Positions 25,980 to 38,547 of a stretch of 42,881 nt of DNA are shown in pieces; the stretch's first letter is position 1; every line of letters starts with the position of its first letter. A program made the translations under genes and the position numbers. This DNA comes from Pseudomonadota bacterium (GTDB taxonomy: Bacteria > Pseudomonadota > Gammaproteobacteria > Steroidobacterales > Woeseiaceae). Below the pieces are notes generated by a model that did no database searches, was not told the DNA's origin, and was given only the letters and a program-made list of their open reading frames with translations. The DNA lies in NCBI GenBank assembly GCA_022567295.1, contig JADFHE010000023.1:1-42881 (forward strand). The letters run 5' to 3'.

Positions 25980-26714
25980 TCATTTGAGCAATAATTGCGA
26001 GCACGCCAATGGTATCAGCGGCCAATTATCGAATGGTGTGGCAGGATCGCAGGCGGTCTTCAGGTTCAAAGTGAACTCGCTCCGAGGCATGATTCGCGCC
26101 CCAAGGCCCAGCAAGTGACTGGAATTGACCTGGCAATCGAGTATCTCGAACTCGCCGGCACTCAGTCGCTGAGCCATATACAACAATGCGATTTTCGATG
26201 CATTTGATGTATCACTGAACATGGACTCGCCGAAAAATGCTTTGCCAATTGCAAGCCCGTAGAGACCACCGGACAACTCTCCGGACTGCCAGACTTCGAT
26301 AGAATGCGCCCATCCCAGTTGGTGCAGCTGTTCGTAGGCAATGATCATATCCGATGTAATCCAGGTCCCCTGTTCAGATCGCCGCGGTTCGGCACAGGCC
26401 TGAATGACCCTGGTAAATGCTGAGTTGATTCGAATCTCGGCCGTTGAATGCCGCAATTCCTGCCGCAGTCGCCGGGACAAATGGTAGTCTCCCGGCATGA
26501 ACACACAGCGCGGATCCGGTGACCACCAGAGCAACGGCTGACCTTCGTCATACCAAGGGAAAATTCCGTGCCGATACGCATACAGCAAGCGATCCGCGCT
26601 CAGGTTGCCGCCCGCTGCCAACAGGCCATCGGGCTCACGCAGCGCTACATTTACAGGTGGAAAACTGTCGGGCGGATCGTCCGGGCTCAGCCATGTGACG
26701 CGGTTATTGTTCAT
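25980..26714 (-). CDS. aat: Leucyl/phenylalanyl-tRNA–protein transferase
   Basis: Aat adds Leu or Phe to the N-terminus of proteins starting with Lys or Arg, making them ClpS/ClpA substrates. The 244-residue protein has FPPVNVALREPDGLLAAGG, HGIFPWYDEGQPLLWWSPDPR and the GNAT-type core IEVWQSGELSGGLYGLAIGK, all diagnostic. It lies with clpS and clpA, so both the tagging and the recognition arms of the bacterial N-end rule are here. It overlaps the upstream FemAB-like gene by 4 nt. Confidence 0.97.
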   Translation of the reverse strand: MNNNRVTWLSPDDPPDSFPPVNVALREPDGLLAAGGNLSADRLLYAYRHGIFPWYDEGQPLLWWSPDPRCVFMPGDYHLSRRLRQELRHSTAEIRINSAFTRVIQACAEPRRSEQGTWITSDMIIAYEQLHQLGWAHSIEVWQSGELSGGLYGLAIGKAFFGESMFSDTSNASKIALLYMAQRLSAGEFEILDCQVNSSHLLGLGARIMPRSEFTLNLKTACDPATPFDNWPLIPLACSQLLLK

Positions 26715-27853
26715 GTCTCTCCCGCGGGGTTTTTGTATGGCGTATGTGAGTCGATTGCATCCATGTAACGGTCAATGTGTTTACCTTCCGCGTCGAGATA
26801 TTGTTCTATGGCACCCGCGAATTGTGGATGCGCGAGCCAATGTGCCGACCAAGTGGAGACCGGCAAAAATCCACGGCTGATCTTGTGCTCACCCTGAGTG
26901 CCCGGCTCGAACACCTGTTTGCCGGTCTCGATGCAGTAGTCGATACCCTGGTAGTAGCAAGTCTCGAAATGCAGCGCATCGTAGTCACCGTCACTGCCCC
27001 AGTACCGACCGTACAGGCTGTGGTCGCTTTCAAAAAATACGGCTGCTGCGACCGGTACAGAATCGAGTTCGGCAATAATTACCAGGATGCCTTCGGGTAT
27101 TTTTGCGCTGATATCGCGAAAGAAAACTTCGTTGTAATACGGTATCGCGCCACGCAGCATGAATGTGCGGCTAATCAGTCGATAAACAACAGACCATGTT
27201 TCGGCATCGATATGTGCGCCTCGGATGCGACGAAAACGAATGCCGCTTTCTTTCACCCGACGTCTGTCGCGCCGCACCTTCTTACGTTTGACGGACGTAA
27301 ACGTCGCTAGGAAGTCATCGAAGCATCGATAGTCGTTGTTATGCCAGTGGAATTGGCAGTCTTTACGAATCAGCAGGCCGGCCTCCTTGAGAAAAGGCAG
27401 TTCGGCTGGCGTCGGAAATAAAATATGCAGCGACGAACAATCGGTTTCCTCCGCCAAAGCCAGGCCCGCCTGCAGTAGAGCGGCGGCAGTCTTGGTGTCA
27501 TCGGGACTGCTCAATAGCAAGCGGCGACTCGGTGCCGGCGTAAACGGTACTGCCGAGACAAGCTTCGGGTAGTAGTGAAGTCCGGCTTGCTCGTAGGCAT
27601 TCGCCCATGCCCAGTCGAACACAAACTCACCCCAGGAATGCGATTTCTCGTAGAGCGGCATCGCAGCTCGGAGTCTTCGTCCATGGTGAATCGTCAAGTG
27701 GCGCGGTGACCAGCCATTCTGCGGCGACACGCTGCCAGAATCCTCCGCCGCTTGCAGAAATTCATGGCGCAAAAAGGGAAAGTCGTCGCCCACGAGCGCA
27801 TTCCAATCGTCGCACGCGATATCGGAGATATGGTCGTGGACGGTTACCCGCAT
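26711..27853 (-). CDS. FemAB-like GNAT-fold protein (DUF482 / COG3146)
   Basis: A 380-residue protein of the DUF482 family, distant relatives of FemAB peptidyltransferases, found widely in proteobacteria beside aat or near trxB. Typical stretches are WNALVGDDFPFLRHEFL near the start, FDWAWANAYEQAG (about 78–90), VKRKKVRRDRRRV in the middle and FEPGTQGEHKISRGFLP near the end. The function is not established. A role in modifying protein N-termini is tempting because the next gene is aat, but that is inference. ATG 27853 follows trxB by 15 nt; GTG 27856 is an alternative. Confidence 0.82.
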   Translation of the reverse strand: MRVTVHDHISDIACDDWNALVGDDFPFLRHEFLQAAEDSGSVSPQNGWSPRHLTIHHGRRLRAAMPLYEKSHSWGEFVFDWAWANAYEQAGLHYYPKLVSAVPFTPAPSRRLLLSSPDDTKTAAALLQAGLALAEETDCSSLHILFPTPAELPFLKEAGLLIRKDCQFHWHNNDYRCFDDFLATFTSVKRKKVRRDRRRVKESGIRFRRIRGAHIDAETWSVVYRLISRTFMLRGAIPYYNEVFFRDISAKIPEGILVIIAELDSVPVAAAVFFESDHSLYGRYWGSDGDYDALHFETCYYQGIDYCIETGKQVFEPGTQGEHKISRGFLPVSTWSAHWLAHPQFAGAIEQYLDAEGKHIDRYMDAIDSHTPYKNPAGET

Positions 27854-27868
27854 CACGACACCGAAATC

Positions 27869-28999
<1,131 letters not shown>

Positions 29000-29024
29000 C
29001 TAGTGTAGGGAAAACAGAATCTTT

Positions 29025-31346
29025 ATGGCAAGAGCCTCCAAAGTCACGCAGCCTGAATCGCGCTTGTCGTCTCAGGTACACAGAGCATTGCGCGAAGGCG
29101 CGCTGTACCTATTCGGTGCGCTGGCGCTGATCCTATGGTTTGCGCTATTCACCTATGATCCCGCCGACCCTGGTTTTAGTCAAACCACAACCAACCTCGA
29201 AATTCAGAATGGGGTCGGGCGCTTCGGTGCGTTATTGGCCGATCTTCTGTTCAACTTCTTCGGTCGGCCTGCTTATCTTTTCACGGTCATGGTGTTTTTC
29301 CTCGGCTGGATGCTCTATCGGGAGCAGAAAACGCAGATTGAGTTGACCAGGCTCGACTTCGGTCTGCGTCTGGCCGGATTTGTTGCGACACTCCTGACCA
29401 GTTGTGCGCTGTCAACACTGCATTTTTCGGACCTCGGTTTTAACGAAACCGCGGGCGGCATCATCGGTCAGGAAATTGGGCTGTGGCTCGCATCCGTAAT
29501 GAAGCTGTTGGGCGCCAGCACTCTGTTGTTTTGCCTCTGGGTCGCATCACTGTCGCTGTTTCTTGGTATTTCGTGGATCGTCGTCATGGATCGTATCGGC
29601 CACTGGGCGTTGATCGGTTTTGAGAAGGCCCGCTTCAAGATTGGAGAACTGCGCGACAAAGCCGAAGGCCGTCGAAGCACCGCGGCTCGGCAGGACTATG
29701 TGCAGGTCGAGAAGCAGCTTAAGGCCAACCGTACCAGACCGCGAATCGAGCCAATATTGCCGGTGCTCGAGCCCAGCGCGCGTGCCGAAAAAGAGCGACA
29801 AGTGCCATTGTTTGAACCGCCCTTGGCCGGTGAGTTGCCGCCGCTGTCGCTGCTTGATGATCCGCCGGCGCAGCAACCCGGTTACTCGAACCAGTCCCTG
29901 GAGGCGATGTCGCGACTCGTCGAGCTGAAACTTAAGGATTTTGGCATAGACGTTGAAGTGAGATCGGTATCTCCGGGACCGGTCATTACGCGTTTTGAGC
30001 TGGACCCGGCACCTGGCGTCAAAGTCAGCCAGATTGCGAATCTTGCCAAAGATCTGGCGCGCGCTCTGTCAGTCGTTAGCGTGCGGATTGTCGAGGTCAT
30101 TCCAGGCAAGTCGTACGTTGGTTTGGAATTACCCAACGAGAATCGTCAGCTCGTGACGCTGGGAGAAATACTAAAGTCGCGTGCGTACGACGATTTGGCG
30201 TCGCCCCTCACACTGGCACTCGGTAAAGATATCGGCGGGCGTTCTGTGGTCGCGGATCTCGCGCGCATGCCGCATTTGTTGATTGCCGGTACGACGGGCG
30301 CGGGTAAGTCAGTCGCTATCAATGCGATGGTGCTCAGTATTCTCTACAAGACCCAGCCCGAGCACGTGCGCCTGATCATGATCGACCCGAAGATGCTTGA
30401 GCTTTCCGTGTATGAAGGCATTCCACACTTGTTGGCGCCCGTCGTCACCGATATGAGAGAAGCGGCCAATTCGCTGCGCTGGTGTGTTGCGGAAATGGAT
30501 CGACGTTATCAACTGATGTCGGCACTCGGTGTACGAAATATTGGTGGCTACAACCGGAAAGTTCGCGATGCGATCGCCGCTGGAGAGCCGATAAAGGATC
30601 CCGTCTTCACACCGACCGTTCTTTTCGATGAAGATAAGCCGATACCGCATCCAAGCTTAACGCCGCTACCTTTTATCGTTGTCATTATCGACGAACTGGC
30701 CGACATGATGATGATTGTCGGCAAAAAGGTTGAGGAGTTGATTGCACGGCTCGCACAAAAAGCACGCGCGTCCGGTATCCACTTGATTTTGGCTACACAA
30801 CGCCCGTCAGTCGACGTCATCACGGGTCTCATTAAGGCAAACGTGCCGACGCGAATTGCGTTTCAGGTATCCGCCAAGGTCGACTCACGAACCATTCTTG
30901 ATCAGCAGGGTGCAGAAAACCTGCTCGGCCACGGCGACATGTTGTACCTGCCACCAGGAACCTCGTTGCCGATGCGTGTGCACGGCGCATTCGTATCGGA
31001 CAATGAAGTGCACGCGGTCGTGCGACACCTGAAGAAAAGCGGCGAGCCTCCCCGCTATATTGATGAAGTCCTGGAAGGACCCACAGGTCCGACACCAGGA
31101 CTATTCGGAATCGATAAACCGGGTGATGGCGCCGATGCCGAGCAGGATCCGCTTTACGATCAGGCGATACAAGTCGTGATGGATACTCGCAAGGCGTCGA
31201 TATCAGGAGTTCAGCGCCGTCTCAAGATCGGTTACAACCGTGCTGCAAGAATGGTCGAATCGATGGAGGCCGCAGGGCTGGTTGGTCCATTGCAGTCGAA
31301 CGGATCACGAGAAATCCTGGTGCCAACACCTGCGAAAAATGAATAG
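29025..31346 (+). CDS. ftsK: DNA translocase FtsK
   Basis: FtsK couples septation to chromosome segregation by pumping DNA at the division site. The 773-residue protein has four N-terminal membrane segments (up to about residue 190), a short charged linker (about 190–290), a RecA-like motor with [10 protein letters not shown] (about 423) and [13 protein letters not shown], and a C-terminal winged helix ([16 protein letters not shown]) that reads KOPS sequences and activates XerD. The linker is far shorter than the 600 residues in E. coli. It overlaps lolA by 8 nt. Confidence 0.96.
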   Translation: MARASKVTQPESRLSSQVHRALREGALYLFGALALILWFALFTYDPADPGFSQTTTNLEIQNGVGRFGALLADLLFNFFGRPAYLFTVMVFFLGWMLYREQKTQIELTRLDFGLRLAGFVATLLTSCALSTLHFSDLGFNETAGGIIGQEIGLWLASVMKLLGASTLLFCLWVASLSLFLGISWIVVMDRIGHWALIGFEKARFKIGELRDKAEGRRSTAARQDYVQVEKQLKANRTRPRIEPILPVLEPSARAEKERQVPLFEPPLAGELPPLSLLDDPPAQQPGYSNQSLEAMSRLVELKLKDFGIDVEVRSVSPGPVITRFELDPAPGVKVSQIANLAKDLARALSVVSVRIVEVIPGKSYVGLELPNENRQLVTLGEILKSRAYDDLASPLTLALGKDIGGRSVVADLARMPHLLIAGTTGAGKSVAINAMVLSILYKTQPEHVRLIMIDPKMLELSVYEGIPHLLAPVVTDMREAANSLRWCVAEMDRRYQLMSALGVRNIGGYNRKVRDAIAAGEPIKDPVFTPTVLFDEDKPIPHPSLTPLPFIVVIIDELADMMMIVGKKVEELIARLAQKARASGIHLILATQRPSVDVITGLIKANVPTRIAFQVSAKVDSRTILDQQGAENLLGHGDMLYLPPGTSLPMRVHGAFVSDNEVHAVVRHLKKSGEPPRYIDEVLEGPTGPTPGLFGIDKPGDGADAEQDPLYDQAIQVVMDTRKASISGVQRRLKIGYNRAARMVESMEAAGLVGPLQSNGSREILVPTPAKNE

Positions 31347-31998
31347 AAACTATTTACTGATGTTAATGCTCGTATTGGCTGCGAGCGGCGCGCGCGCGCA
31401 AGTCAGCGTCGATGATCTCGGCGAAAGACTCGTCAACAATTTCCTCAACAATGTGATTACGCTCGAGAGCCACTTTGAGCAGTCGCTTATAGATGCGGAA
31501 GGTACGGTCATCGACAGGACGAGCGGCACACTCGAGATCGAGCGTCCGACCCGATTTCGCTGGACCTATACAGATCCATACGAACAATGGCTGGTGGCCG
31601 ACGGTGTCAATATCTGGAGCTACGATCTAGACCTGGAGCAGGTTACGGTAAGGCCACAGGCCGAGGCACTGGCGAATACGCCGGCACTGTTGCTCGGTGG
31701 ATCAGATAATGCGCTGGAACAATTCGATTTCGGCGGCACCACAATCGAGGAAAACACGACCTGGGTTCGACTCGAACCGAGAGACAGGACGAGTGGCTTC
31801 AATCGGGTTGAGCTTGGCTTCATCGACAATGAATTACGGCGTATGATGTTCTACGATAATCTGCAGCAGACGACGCTCGTCGCCTTGCATGACGTCAAGA
31901 TCAACGAACCGATCGATGCCGGTCGGTTCGAGTTTGTGGTTCCAGATGGCGTCGATCTGGTCGGCATTCCGGCACCAGTCGAAGCCGCGATCCCCTGA
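31339..31998 (+). CDS. lolA: Outer-membrane lipoprotein carrier LolA
   Basis: LolA carries lipoproteins across the periplasm from LolCDE to LolB. The 219-residue protein has a signal peptide (residues 1–20, ending ARA), then [16 protein letters not shown] and [16 protein letters not shown], typical of the family. ATG 31339 overlaps the ftsK stop. This is the E. coli order ftsK–lolA–rarA–serS. An abundant candidate client, the OprI-like lipoprotein, is encoded at 10.1–10.4 kb. Confidence 0.94.
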   Translation: MNRNYLLMLMLVLAASGARAQVSVDDLGERLVNNFLNNVITLESHFEQSLIDAEGTVIDRTSGTLEIERPTRFRWTYTDPYEQWLVADGVNIWSYDLDLEQVTVRPQAEALANTPALLLGGSDNALEQFDFGGTTIEENTTWVRLEPRDRTSGFNRVELGFIDNELRRMMFYDNLQQTTLVALHDVKINEPIDAGRFEFVVPDGVDLVGIPAPVEAAIP

Positions 31999-32408
31999 TG
32001 ATCTCGCTTCGCCACGCCAGGCGCTGGCAAGCTGCTAGCCTAATCATTCTGTTGCTGGTGCTCATTGCGGCGTTGATGCCGGCGGTCTGGTTCTGGGACG
32101 GCAGGATCGGGGCCCTTGCCTGGTTTGAGACTTTTGATAAATGGCTGCACGGCATTACTTTTTTGGCGCTCTCGCTTTGGTTCGGTGGTTTATATCGTAC
32201 GAACTCATATTGGCGAGTCGGTCTTGGATTGTTGGCATTTGGATTTCTGATTGAGGCTGGCCAGCTCCTGGTCAGCTATCGCACGGCCGATTGGATCGAT
32301 ATCGGTGCCGACGCTGCCGGTATTGTTGCAGGCCTCTTGATCGGCGTGGCAGGCGTCGGTGGTTGGTGCCTGCGCATCGAAGAGCGTACAGCGGAACACC
32401 GGCCCTGA
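31998..32408 (+). CDS. VanZ-like membrane protein
   Basis: A 136-residue protein with three to four membrane segments: residues 11–31 (ASLIILLLVLIAALMPAVWF), 50–65, 70–90 and 105–125. The motif DKWLHGITFLALSLWF followed later by DWIDIGADAAGIVAG is that of the VanZ/YfiM-type family, whose physiological role in Gram-negative bacteria is unclear. The ATG overlaps the lolA stop by 1 nt (TGATG). It is an addition compared with the E. coli order, where rarA follows lolA directly. Confidence 0.82.
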   Translation: MISLRHARRWQAASLIILLLVLIAALMPAVWFWDGRIGALAWFETFDKWLHGITFLALSLWFGGLYRTNSYWRVGLGLLAFGFLIEAGQLLVSYRTADWIDIGADAAGIVAGLLIGVAGVGGWCLRIEERTAEHRP

Positions 32409-32410
32409 CT

Positions 32411-35016
<2,606 letters not shown>

Positions 35017-35019
35017 TTA

Positions 35020-35056
35020 AAAGGGGACAGAGCCATTATAGGGCTCTGTCCCCTTT
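35020..35056. terminator. GGGGACAGAGCC palindrome after serS
   Basis: A perfect 15-bp inverted repeat (35020–35034 and 35042–35056) with a 7-nt loop, bordered by A and T runs, lies between the convergent ends of serS and the BI-1 gene and fits a two-way terminator. Its sequence AAAGGGGACAGAGCC differs by a single base in the core from the palindrome at 36486–36519, so both belong to a dispersed REP-like family. Confidence 0.8.
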
Positions 35057-35078
35057 CTTGAGCATTCTTGCTGCAACC

Positions 35079-35774
35079 TTAGTTGCGGCTCATGAACAGT
35101 CGCAAGATATACCAGAACATCATTGCGATGGACGCGAACAGGGCCATCGAGGCTGCGACGTACTTGTCCTGCGGGTAGTGATGCATAATGTTTGACGTGT
35201 CATAGAGCACGGCAACGCCGGCGAATCCGATCATACCAACAGAAAACCAGGTGCCAAGGTTCCAGCCGAACAGGAACGATGCGCCAATCAAACCCAACGC
35301 GATGAAAAAGCCCCAGACGAGAACGCTGCGCAAGAATGAAAAGTCTTTGCGCGTAATCATGACGGTGGCGATCAAAGCGACACACCCGAAGACAGTTACT
35401 CCGGCCGCGCTCTCGATCATGCTGCCGCTGGAGTCCATTTTTAATGCCATTGCGAGCATCGGAACGAACATCAATGACCATGCGACAACAAAAACCGCGA
35501 ATGCAGCGTATTGAGAGGTCTTCGATTCCAGGCGGTGTGCGTAATGGCTGGCGCCCCAACTCAATGCCATAAAAGCCATCAAAACGAGAAACGGGCTGCC
35601 AAGCATCGGCTGCGCGATCTTCCAGGCGACGCCGGACTGAAAAAGATAGGTTTCAATAGCGACGAGAGAGAGCAGTGCGCCCACGACGTGCGCATAGCAC
35701 TTCCAGATAAACTCAGACCGGTCCGCAACCGCAAGGCTGGAGACAGGTGCCATTGAATTTAGATTGTCTTGCAT
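35079..35774 (-). CDS. BAX inhibitor-1 / YccA-family membrane protein
   Basis: A 231-residue protein with seven predicted membrane segments spread from about residue 30 to 225. The family pattern is seen in the last segments: a small-residue helix with LYDTSNIM and the C-terminal YVAASMALFASIAMMFWYILRLF. E. coli YccA of this family binds and slows the FtsH protease; B. subtilis YetJ is a calcium leak channel. A clear AAGGAG site precedes the ATG. It is a single gene on the minus strand. Confidence 0.88.
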   Translation of the reverse strand: MQDNLNSMAPVSSLAVADRSEFIWKCYAHVVGALLSLVAIETYLFQSGVAWKIAQPMLGSPFLVLMAFMALSWGASHYAHRLESKTSQYAAFAVFVVAWSLMFVPMLAMALKMDSSGSMIESAAGVTVFGCVALIATVMITRKDFSFLRSVLVWGFFIALGLIGASFLFGWNLGTWFSVGMIGFAGVAVLYDTSNIMHHYPQDKYVAASMALFASIAMMFWYILRLFMSRN

Positions 35775-35809
35775 TCTTGTAACTCCTTAGCGTTACTGAT
35801 TTTTAAATT

Positions 35810-36469
35810 CTACCACGGAAGCATGTAGCCCTCGGCGTGCCAGAAGCCGCCTGTCGTATCAATAGTGAGGTCATCAATTCTCTGAATCAACCCCCTCGCC
35901 GACTCCGCAGGTGTAATTCCTTCGCCGTCGGTCATGTCCGTAGCGACCAGTCCGGGGTGCAGGACGGCAACCGCTATGCCTTTGGGTTTGAATTCGTGCA
36001 CCAAATTGGTTGCGACCTGATTGACCGCAGCCTTCGACGCACGATAGCCGTAGTAACCGCCAGAAAGGTTGTCAGCGATTGACCCGACGCGACTGGAAAC
36101 AATGGCGACTTTGGAGCCTTCCGCGAGGTTATTCCGTAGCGCCTCGGTTACACGCAGCGGCCCGAGCGTATTCACATTGAACTGGGCCAGTATATCGTTG
36201 TAATTGAGTGCACCAAATTCATCACCAAGAAAAATGCCGGCATTATTGATGAGAACATCGATCGGCTCGTCACCGAGTTCAGCTTTAAGTGAAGTTATCG
36301 ACTCCCCGTCGCTGACATCAATTCCTGCAATAATTCGAATATCAAGACGGGATAATTCGTCACTTGGGGTGCGGCAGACGCCGATGACAGTGTCGCCGCG
36401 ATCGTTGAGCTGGGTGGCAAGCTGCAAACCGATACCGCGGTTGCAGCCAGTAATTAGTATAGTGCCCAA
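35810..36469 (-). CDS. Short-chain dehydrogenase/reductase
   Basis: A 219-residue classical-type SDR. It has the nucleotide-binding motif TGCNRGIG (7–14), NNAG (about 75), catalytic Ser125/Ser126, and YxxxK as Tyr142–Lys146. The pattern resembles the csgA/sniffer-like group of small SDRs; substrate and cofactor preference are unknown. The start codon is TTG with no good ATG nearby. A palindrome separates it from the tRNA-Ser gene upstream. Confidence 0.85.
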   Translation of the reverse strand: MGTILITGCNRGIGLQLATQLNDRGDTVIGVCRTPSDELSRLDIRIIAGIDVSDGESITSLKAELGDEPIDVLINNAGIFLGDEFGALNYNDILAQFNVNTLGPLRVTEALRNNLAEGSKVAIVSSRVGSIADNLSGGYYGYRASKAAVNQVATNLVHEFKPKGIAVAVLHPGLVATDMTDGEGITPAESARGLIQRIDDLTIDTTGGFWHAEGYMLPW

Positions 36470-36485
36470 CTGAATACTCCCTCTG

Positions 36486-36519
36486 AAAAGGGGTCAGAGC
36501 CAAGGCTCTGACCCCTTTT
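36486..36519. terminator. GGGGTCAGAGCC palindrome between tRNA-Ser and the SDR gene
   Basis: A perfect 16-bp inverted repeat (36486–36501 and 36504–36519) with a 2-nt spacer, flanked by A and T runs, lies just past the 3' end of the minus-strand tRNA gene, where it would work as a terminator. It is the sister of the palindrome at 35020–35056; together they flank the BI-1 and SDR genes. Confidence 0.8.
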
Positions 36520-36526
36520 TGTTTGT

Positions 36527-36617
36527 TGGCGGAGAGGGTGGGATTTGAACCCACGAAGGGCTATTAACCCTTGCTGGTTTTCAAGACCAGTGCATTCAAC
36601 CGCTCTGCCACCTCTCC
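36527..36617 (-). tRNA. tRNA-Ser (anticodon UGA)
   Basis: The acceptor stem pairs GGAGAGG (36611–36617) with CCTCTCC (36531–36537), followed by discriminator G and an encoded CCA. The anticodon arm is CTGGT-CTTGAAA-ACCAG, giving anticodon UGA (reads UCA). A long variable arm (AAGGGTTAATAGCCCTT) marks it as class II tRNA-Ser, and the T loop GTTCAAATC is standard. Confidence 0.98.
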
Positions 36618-36639
36618 CTGTCGGATTGAGTGGGTGCGC

Positions 36640-36668
36640 ATTGTGCTTGCAGCGTCAGGAGGATTCAA
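36640..36668 (-). promoter_or_regulatory. Predicted promoter of tRNA-Ser
   Basis: On the minus strand TTGAAT (36663–36668), a 17-nt spacer and CACAAT (36640–36645) are followed by a GC-rich stretch (GCGCACCC), the discriminator type seen at stringently controlled tRNA promoters. Start near 36633. Confidence 0.5.
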
Positions 36669-36755
36669 CCTGTTCTGTGGCAGTTAATTGAATTTATTCC
36701 GAATGACTCCAATAACTGGCGGTCTGAGTCCCTGAAGAACCAGGCGCATTGATTA

Positions 36756-37655
36756 ATGTTGAGTTTAGAAATATATAATAAACTGTTGATATTACTAGTT
36801 GTTATCTTCTTGTCATCGGCCTGGGCGCAAGACGACGCAGAGGCGCTGTATGAGGCTGAAAAGTGGTCAGACGCGGCAGTTGCCTACGAATCCAGACTGG
36901 CCGAAAAGCCAGACGACGGTACGGCCTGGATTCGCCTGGCGATCAGTGCGCGCAACGCCGGGCGCTATGCGACAGCATTAAATGCACTGCGAAAGGCAGA
37001 GGAGCAAGGAGTCGCGCCGGTGCAAATTGGTGTTGAAAGAATCCGACTTAAGGTGCTCACAGAGGACACAGAGGGGGCGATAGCCGGCCTGGCGGTCCTC
37101 GTCGAGAACGGCTTCACAGCAGTTGCGTTCATCAAGAGTGACCCCATACTGGGATCCATGGCTGGTAACGACCTGTTTGACGAATTGGTCGCTGCGCTGG
37201 AAATATCTGCATATCCTTGTGAGCATGATCCGCTATTCTCAGAATTCGATTTCTGGATCGGTGAATGGGAGGTCCACGGAGCTGGAGGACAGTATGCAGG
37301 CAGCAACGTTATTTCACGTGAACAGAGAGGCTGTTACCTTAGCGAGAACTGGACCAGCGCGAGCGGCAGTGGTGGCGACAGTATCAATTACGTTGACAAG
37401 ATTACGGGCGAATGGGTTCAGGTTTGGAACGATGCCAGTGGCAGCCAGATCAACATTCGTGGCGGGATGACAGATGATGGTATGTTGCTGATCGGAACCA
37501 TTCACTCCGTTTCGAGCAATAAGACACAGCCGTTTCGTGGATTGTGGACGGCCCTGCCGGATGGCAGAGTAAGACAGTATTTTGAATACTCAGACGATAA
37601 CGGAGTAACGTGGACATCCTGGTTTGAAGGTTTTTACACGAGGAAAACGGATTGA
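36756..37655 (+). CDS. Exported TPR protein with DUF1579-like domain
   Basis: A 299-residue protein with a signal peptide (about 1–25, ending AWAQ). Residues 28–120 form two TPR-like helical repeats (AEALYEAEKWSDAAVAYES, TAWIRLAISARNAGRY). Residues 160–299 hold a beta-rich domain with FDFWIGEWEVHG and GCYLSENWT, a pattern seen in DUF1579-like exported proteins of unknown ligand. It overlaps the next gene by 4 nt, and the following three genes are also tightly packed, suggesting one operon of four. Confidence 0.72.
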   Translation: MLSLEIYNKLLILLVVIFLSSAWAQDDAEALYEAEKWSDAAVAYESRLAEKPDDGTAWIRLAISARNAGRYATALNALRKAEEQGVAPVQIGVERIRLKVLTEDTEGAIAGLAVLVENGFTAVAFIKSDPILGSMAGNDLFDELVAALEISAYPCEHDPLFSEFDFWIGEWEVHGAGGQYAGSNVISREQRGCYLSENWTSASGSGGDSINYVDKITGEWVQVWNDASGSQINIRGGMTDDGMLLIGTIHSVSSNKTQPFRGLWTALPDGRVRQYFEYSDDNGVTWTSWFEGFYTRKTD

Positions 37656-37948
37656 AATACACCTCAATTATCCGCGGGCTACCCGCAGGAAATCCTATTG
37701 TGAATATTTTCGTGATCATTGTTGGTGCGCTGGCGATCGGTGCATCCATTGTTCTGGGATTCTTCGCATTTGTTATCGTCGGTAGCATCGTCCTGATAAT
37801 GGCCTCGATCATCGGACTGCGCGTGTGGTGGTTCAATCGAAAATTGGGCGCTCAGAGCCACACGGGTAACCGTGACAGCGGTGCGTCAGCGGGCCGTATC
37901 ATCGAGGGTGAATACCAGGTCGTTGCCGACCACCCCGAGGACGAGTAA
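37652..37948 (+). CDS. Small two-helix membrane protein, unknown
   Basis: A 98-residue protein with two adjacent membrane segments (about 18–39 and 41–60), then a cytoplasmic tail with GRIIEGEYQVV, a short motif I have seen at the end of similar small gammaproteobacterial membrane proteins; no function is known to me. TTG 37652 is supported by GAGGA nine bases upstream and by overlap with the preceding stop. A GTG at 37699 would remove half the first helix. Confidence 0.65.
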   Translation: MKYTSIIRGLPAGNPIVNIFVIIVGALAIGASIVLGFFAFVIVGSIVLIMASIIGLRVWWFNRKLGAQSHTGNRDSGASAGRIIEGEYQVVADHPEDE

Positions 37949-37959
37949 AGTCGCAATCC

Positions 37960-38547
37960 ATGCGCAATGCCAAGTCAGACATTGATCGGCGCCGGCGTCG
38001 CCGTCGCCGCCGGACTCAGGTTGTCGTTATTTATGCGGCGATTGCCATTGGTCTGGCATGGTTCTTTGAATTACAGGCGACAACCACCGTCATTTTTGTT
38101 CGCCACGCGGAAAAGGCAACAGCACCGGCCGATGATCCAGGACTATCTGCAGCCGGCAAACAGCGGGCAGCGGAGTTGGCGCGACAACTAGTGGATGCCG
38201 ACGTGGTCGCCGGTGTGGATGCAATCTATGCTACCCCTTTTCGCCGTACGGAAGAAACGGCGCAGCCTGTCGCAACGGCTTTGGGTTTGCCGATCACGTC
38301 TTACGAAGCGGCGAACACAGAGTCAATCATGGATGAGATAGTCAGAACGCATAAGGGTAAGATTATTCTGGTCGTTGGGCACAGCAACACGGTGCCCGAA
38401 ATGATCGGCAATATGGGAGCCAGCAAGAAAGTGCCTGGTATCGACGAAAACGAATACGACAATCTCTATGTCGTTTCCATTCCATGGTTCGGCAAGACCA
38501 AGACCATTCGGTTGCGTTACGGGGTGCCGTACGTTCCGGCGCAGTGA
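37960..38547 (+). CDS. Membrane-anchored histidine phosphatase family protein
   Basis: A 195-residue phosphoglycerate-mutase-like phosphatase. The catalytic motif is VRHAEKA with His49 after Arg48; the second His is His141 in VVGHSN, and TPFRRTEET supplies another phosphate-binding Arg. Before it lie nine consecutive arginines (residues 10–18) and a membrane helix (about 20–38), so it is probably anchored in the inner membrane with the catalytic domain in the periplasm (inferred from the positive-inside rule). Substrate unknown. It overlaps the next gene by 4 nt. Confidence 0.83.
   Translation: MRNAKSDIDRRRRRRRRRTQVVVIYAAIAIGLAWFFELQATTTVIFVRHAEKATAPADDPGLSAAGKQRAAELARQLVDADVVAGVDAIYATPFRRTEETAQPVATALGLPITSYEAANTESIMDEIVRTHKGKIILVVGHSNTVPEMIGNMGASKKVPGIDENEYDNLYVVSIPWFGKTKTIRLRYGVPYVPAQ

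Noticed and set aside
32291-32410. N-terminal extension of RarA
   Set aside because: Arg-rich sequence encoded inside the VanZ-like gene; TTG 32411 gives the family N-terminus.
35020-36519. Composite transposon ends
   Set aside because: No transposase gene lies between the two palindromes and the enclosed genes look like ordinary chromosomal genes.
37652-37948. Frameshifted C-terminal part of the TPR protein
   Set aside because: The preceding protein ends normally after its domain, and the small gene has its own ribosome site and membrane helices.
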